A DNA stretch of 37,211 bases from Gammaproteobacteria bacterium (GTDB lineage: Bacteria > Pseudomonadota > Gammaproteobacteria > UBA1113), in contig JAJFKI010000063.1 of the NCBI GenBank assembly GCA_021773295.1, forward strand, positions 1 to 37,211. Reading direction: 5' to 3'. Under the pieces are notes generated by a model that saw only the letters and a list, made by a program, of their open reading frames with translations, was not told the origin of the DNA and made no database searches. Positions 34,957-37,211 of the stretch are shown here, one piece after another; position 1 is the first letter of the stretch, and each line of letters begins with the position of its first letter. The position numbers were made by a program, and so were the translations under genes.

Positions 34957-37211
34957 TTAAAGCGAAGAAGCTGCTGCCAAGATAATAGGCTGGCTGTTTT
35001 CTTCTGAATACTCGTGTTTGTGTTCAGCAGCATAACGCTTAAGCAAACCAAGCACCTCACAAAAGTCTGTATCATATTTTTTCAGGCTTAACATTCTAGA
35101 GCAAGCTTGTTCAAGTTCCTCTAGTCTATTGCATTGTACGAGTTCTATATACTGATCCAGTATGGCCACTTGAGAGTTTACCGTATTTGTGGAAATGGGT
35201 GAGTCCCTGTTAGGCTGATACTGTGAATTAATGTGCGCTTGCACTTTACTAACAACCATTGACTTTGTTGTCGCTGGAGCAGCGGGTTGAACGGATTTTT
35301 TAAAAAAGGCATTTTTATTTTTCTTGCCCTTGCCTTTGCTCTTTCTCGCTGAGCTATTGTCGGCGATTTTTTTCAACAAAGAGAGCATATCCGCGACATA
35401 AAAAAGCTTCATGATATGACTCTCATCAGGTGAGCGCAGTGTGAATTTATCCGTCAGATAATAGAAATAAGTTGTACTGGATGACAAGGCAGGATATTTT
35501 GCCTTCATCGCCTCGATAAAGGCAGTGACATTGTCTTGTGGAATATTAAGGGATATTAATCGCTGGTTCTGCGCATTGGTTAACGCCTCCGGATCCTCTT
35601 CTAACACATTCACAATGTCTAAAAGCTCGCAAGCATCCTCTTTCTTCAGGTTAACTTGATAATACGCCCTCACAAAGTTTTTTATTTCTAACGCCAAGAT
35701 ATCCTTATGGAAAATATCGATGAGCGGATGTCCAATAACCGATTGGAACAATCTGCGCTTAACCCCAGAGTAACATGTTGGTTTATCGCCTTCGCCATCA
35801 TCGTATTCCCCTTTCACCGTTTCACCATTACACAAGGTTTTTTCAATCTCGTCATTATCATAGTTATGAGCACGACCGATGAGAGCCAGCTCTTTTATGA
35901 AATGGTTTTTTCGTCCTTCCAAAGTATGGCCACCCATAGCTGGAGTGTCATCATCAAACGCTGCCAACCATAATAGGGTAATTAAAACCTTGTATTGCTC
36001 AAAGGTAGAGTAACCTTGTCTCTCGGCAGGTTTGCCCAACACATAGGGCGCATCAGGCGCCATCCAAGGGTTGGGGCGTGAGAGATAACGGTAAACCGTA
36101 TGGTCTTGGTGTTCATAATAAGCATTGAGGGCTTGCTGATTCTCTTGATTATTAAGGCTTAGTGCCTCAAAAGCATCGTACTCAAAGGGTAGCTCAATGA
36201 CTTTACCCTCGGCATACACAATCGTCGCAGGATTTGCTTCAAAGCGCTCCCTTAGTGTTTCCTTGAGCGCGGTAAATGCATTATCCAAACCAAGAAAGGC
36301 GATGGTTGGCTGGTAATGCTGCTGGAGTTTATCAAGACGTTGTTGTTCGTCAGACGTTAAGGCGCGCATGGAGGACTCATGATCCCGTGCCAATTGCGCT
36401 ATGTCTAGCCCATATTGCTGCTCTTCACGATAGAAGTCATGCTGAGCAGCCAACTCACGCACGGCAGGGATGCTGAGTAACAAATTGGCCGCCGCTTCAT
36501 GAGGCACGCTCATTGCTAAACGCAACAGTTCATTGGGGCGCCCAGCAGTGACTTCAGCAGCAGCTAACTGCGCAATGCCCGGGATACTCAGTAAAAACTG
36601 AATCTCCTCAATACGAGACTCATTGGGAATGCGGATGAGGCGACGTAAGAAATAAAACCCCACTTTGCTGGCTCGCTCATCCACATCAAAGATACCTGTT
36701 GGATGAGCTGATTCATAAGAGGCTTGTTGCGCTCGCCATAATGCAATCTTCTGATTGAGATAATTAATAAAATAATTGCCATAAACATGGGATTCGACAT
36801 GAGCTATCAATGAAGGGGTGTCCAGCCTTAACATATACACAATAATCTTTGCTCGAGCACAACCTACTCCTGTATGAAATCCATCAAAATCCCTAGCCTC
36901 CACCATGGCATCCATCTTATCAGGGGCCAGCGAAACCAAGTATCTCAGGGTCTCTATGTAACCGCTACCTGCTGCCATACGAAACGGTGCGAAATCCATC
37001 GCCGCCACCATGTCGCTCACCTTATCAGGGGCTAGAGAAACCAGGTATTTTAGGATATCTGTGTGCCCACGGTATGCAGCCCTGCTAAACGCTTTGAAAT
37101 CCTTCGCCACGACCATGGGTTTTATGACCTTGTCAGGTACGAGTAATGTAAGGAACTCCAGGGTATGTTTATGGCCGCTCTCTGCTGCTGCACGCAAGGC
37201 TTTAAAATCCC
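34957..37211 (-). CDS. Diverged ankyrin-like repeat protein, start beyond window
   Basis: A partial gene of at least 751 codons; the frame stays open through the right edge, so the true start lies outside. Near the edge are three clear and one decayed repeat of 35-36 residues. Each opens DF-x-x-F or DFKAL, has an AA-x-x-GH core and a YLVSLAPDK-like helix, and closes MV-x-A. They resemble ankyrin repeats but lack the usual TPLH turn. A large unrecognised helical region follows (about residues 150-620 of the visible part). A strongly basic stretch (RKSKGKGKKNKNAFFKK) lies near 640-660, with a C-terminal helical end. No membrane segment is visible. It is probably a host-interaction protein, by analogy with ankyrin effectors of Legionellales; this is inference. 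Confidence 0.82.
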   Translation of the reverse strand, partial: DFKALRAAAESGHKHTLEFLTLLVPDKVIKPMVVAKDFKAFSRAAYRGHTDILKYLVSLAPDKVSDMVAAMDFAPFRMAAGSGYIETLRYLVSLAPDKMDAMVEARDFDGFHTGVGCARAKIIVYMLRLDTPSLIAHVESHVYGNYFINYLNQKIALWRAQQASYESAHPTGIFDVDERASKVGFYFLRRLIRIPNESRIEEIQFLLSIPGIAQLAAAEVTAGRPNELLRLAMSVPHEAAANLLLSIPAVRELAAQHDFYREEQQYGLDIAQLARDHESSMRALTSDEQQRLDKLQQHYQPTIAFLGLDNAFTALKETLRERFEANPATIVYAEGKVIELPFEYDAFEALSLNNQENQQALNAYYEHQDHTVYRYLSRPNPWMAPDAPYVLGKPAERQGYSTFEQYKVLITLLWLAAFDDDTPAMGGHTLEGRKNHFIKELALIGRAHNYDNDEIEKTLCNGETVKGEYDDGEGDKPTCYSGVKRRLFQSVIGHPLIDIFHKDILALEIKNFVRAYYQVNLKKEDACELLDIVNVLEEDPEALTNAQNQRLISLNIPQDNVTAFIEAMKAKYPALSSSTTYFYYLTDKFTLRSPDESHIMKLFYVADMLSLLKKIADNSSARKSKGKGKKNKNAFFKKSVQPAAPATTKSMVVSKVQAHINSQYQPNRDSPISTNTVNSQVAILDQYIELVQCNRLEELEQACSRMLSLKKYDTDFCEVLGLLKRYAAEHKHEYSEENSQPIILAAASSL

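Noticed and set aside
37195..37197. TTG as possible start of the last gene
   Set aside because: The frame continues to the window edge with residues DFKA that match the repeat pattern, so the gene starts outside.

Overview
The window (37,211 bases) comes from a gammaproteobacterium. The order tRNA-Leu, tig, clpP, clpX, lon, hupB, ppiD and the arrangement asd-aroC-prmB next to a divergent smrB are typical of that class. The A+T-leaning sequence and three ankyrin-type, eukaryote-like proteins among housekeeping genes suggest a host-associated member of the Legionellales/Coxiellaceae group (Legionella, Coxiella, Berkiella-like). That placement is inferred from gene order and protein style, not from a search. 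Only smrB and one lipoprotein gene are on the + strand; everything else is read from the - strand.

Layout, left to right. 1-4309: a peptide ABC importer operon (binding protein, OppB-type permease, OppC/YejE-type permease cut by the window edge). 4369-13185: a protein-quality-control block in transcription order tRNA-Leu, tig, clpP, clpX, lon, hupB, tRNA-Val, tRNA-Asp, ppiD. It has a sigma-70 promoter for tRNA-Leu/tig, a heat-shock-like promoter for clpX-lon, a strong sigma-70 promoter for hupB, and terminators after hupB and after tRNA-Asp. The PpiD homologue lacks the parvulin domain. 13245-16251: prmB-aroC-asd, an overlapping or tightly spaced operon; smrB diverges from it. 16922-27129: ligA, zipA and smc, normally consecutive in related bacteria. 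Here zipA and ligA are separated by about 3.9 kb holding an ankyrin protein gene, a divergent lipoprotein gene and a tandemly duplicated palindromic DNA element. 27275-29115: a small secreted protein and an APC-family transporter. 29180-32922: a potABCD-type polyamine importer with every junction overlapping. 33041-37211: two further repeat proteins, ankyrin+TPR/Sel1-like and a diverged ankyrin-like protein whose start lies beyond the window.

The genes fall into three working sets: protein folding and turnover (trigger factor, ClpXP, Lon, PpiD); DNA and division functions (HU, ligase, SMC, ZipA); and import of small nitrogenous compounds (peptides, polyamines, amino acids). Scattered among them are candidate host-interaction proteins.

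The most unusual features are: the structured repeat at 22562-22822, whose two tandem units differ only in predicted hairpin loops; the interruption of zipA-ligA; a duplicated unnamed module in the 735-residue ankyrin protein; a direct-repeat plus palindrome array upstream of that gene; the parvulin-less PpiD; and a binding protein with both a lipobox and a C-terminal membrane helix. All assignments come from reading the sequence; no database search was possible.
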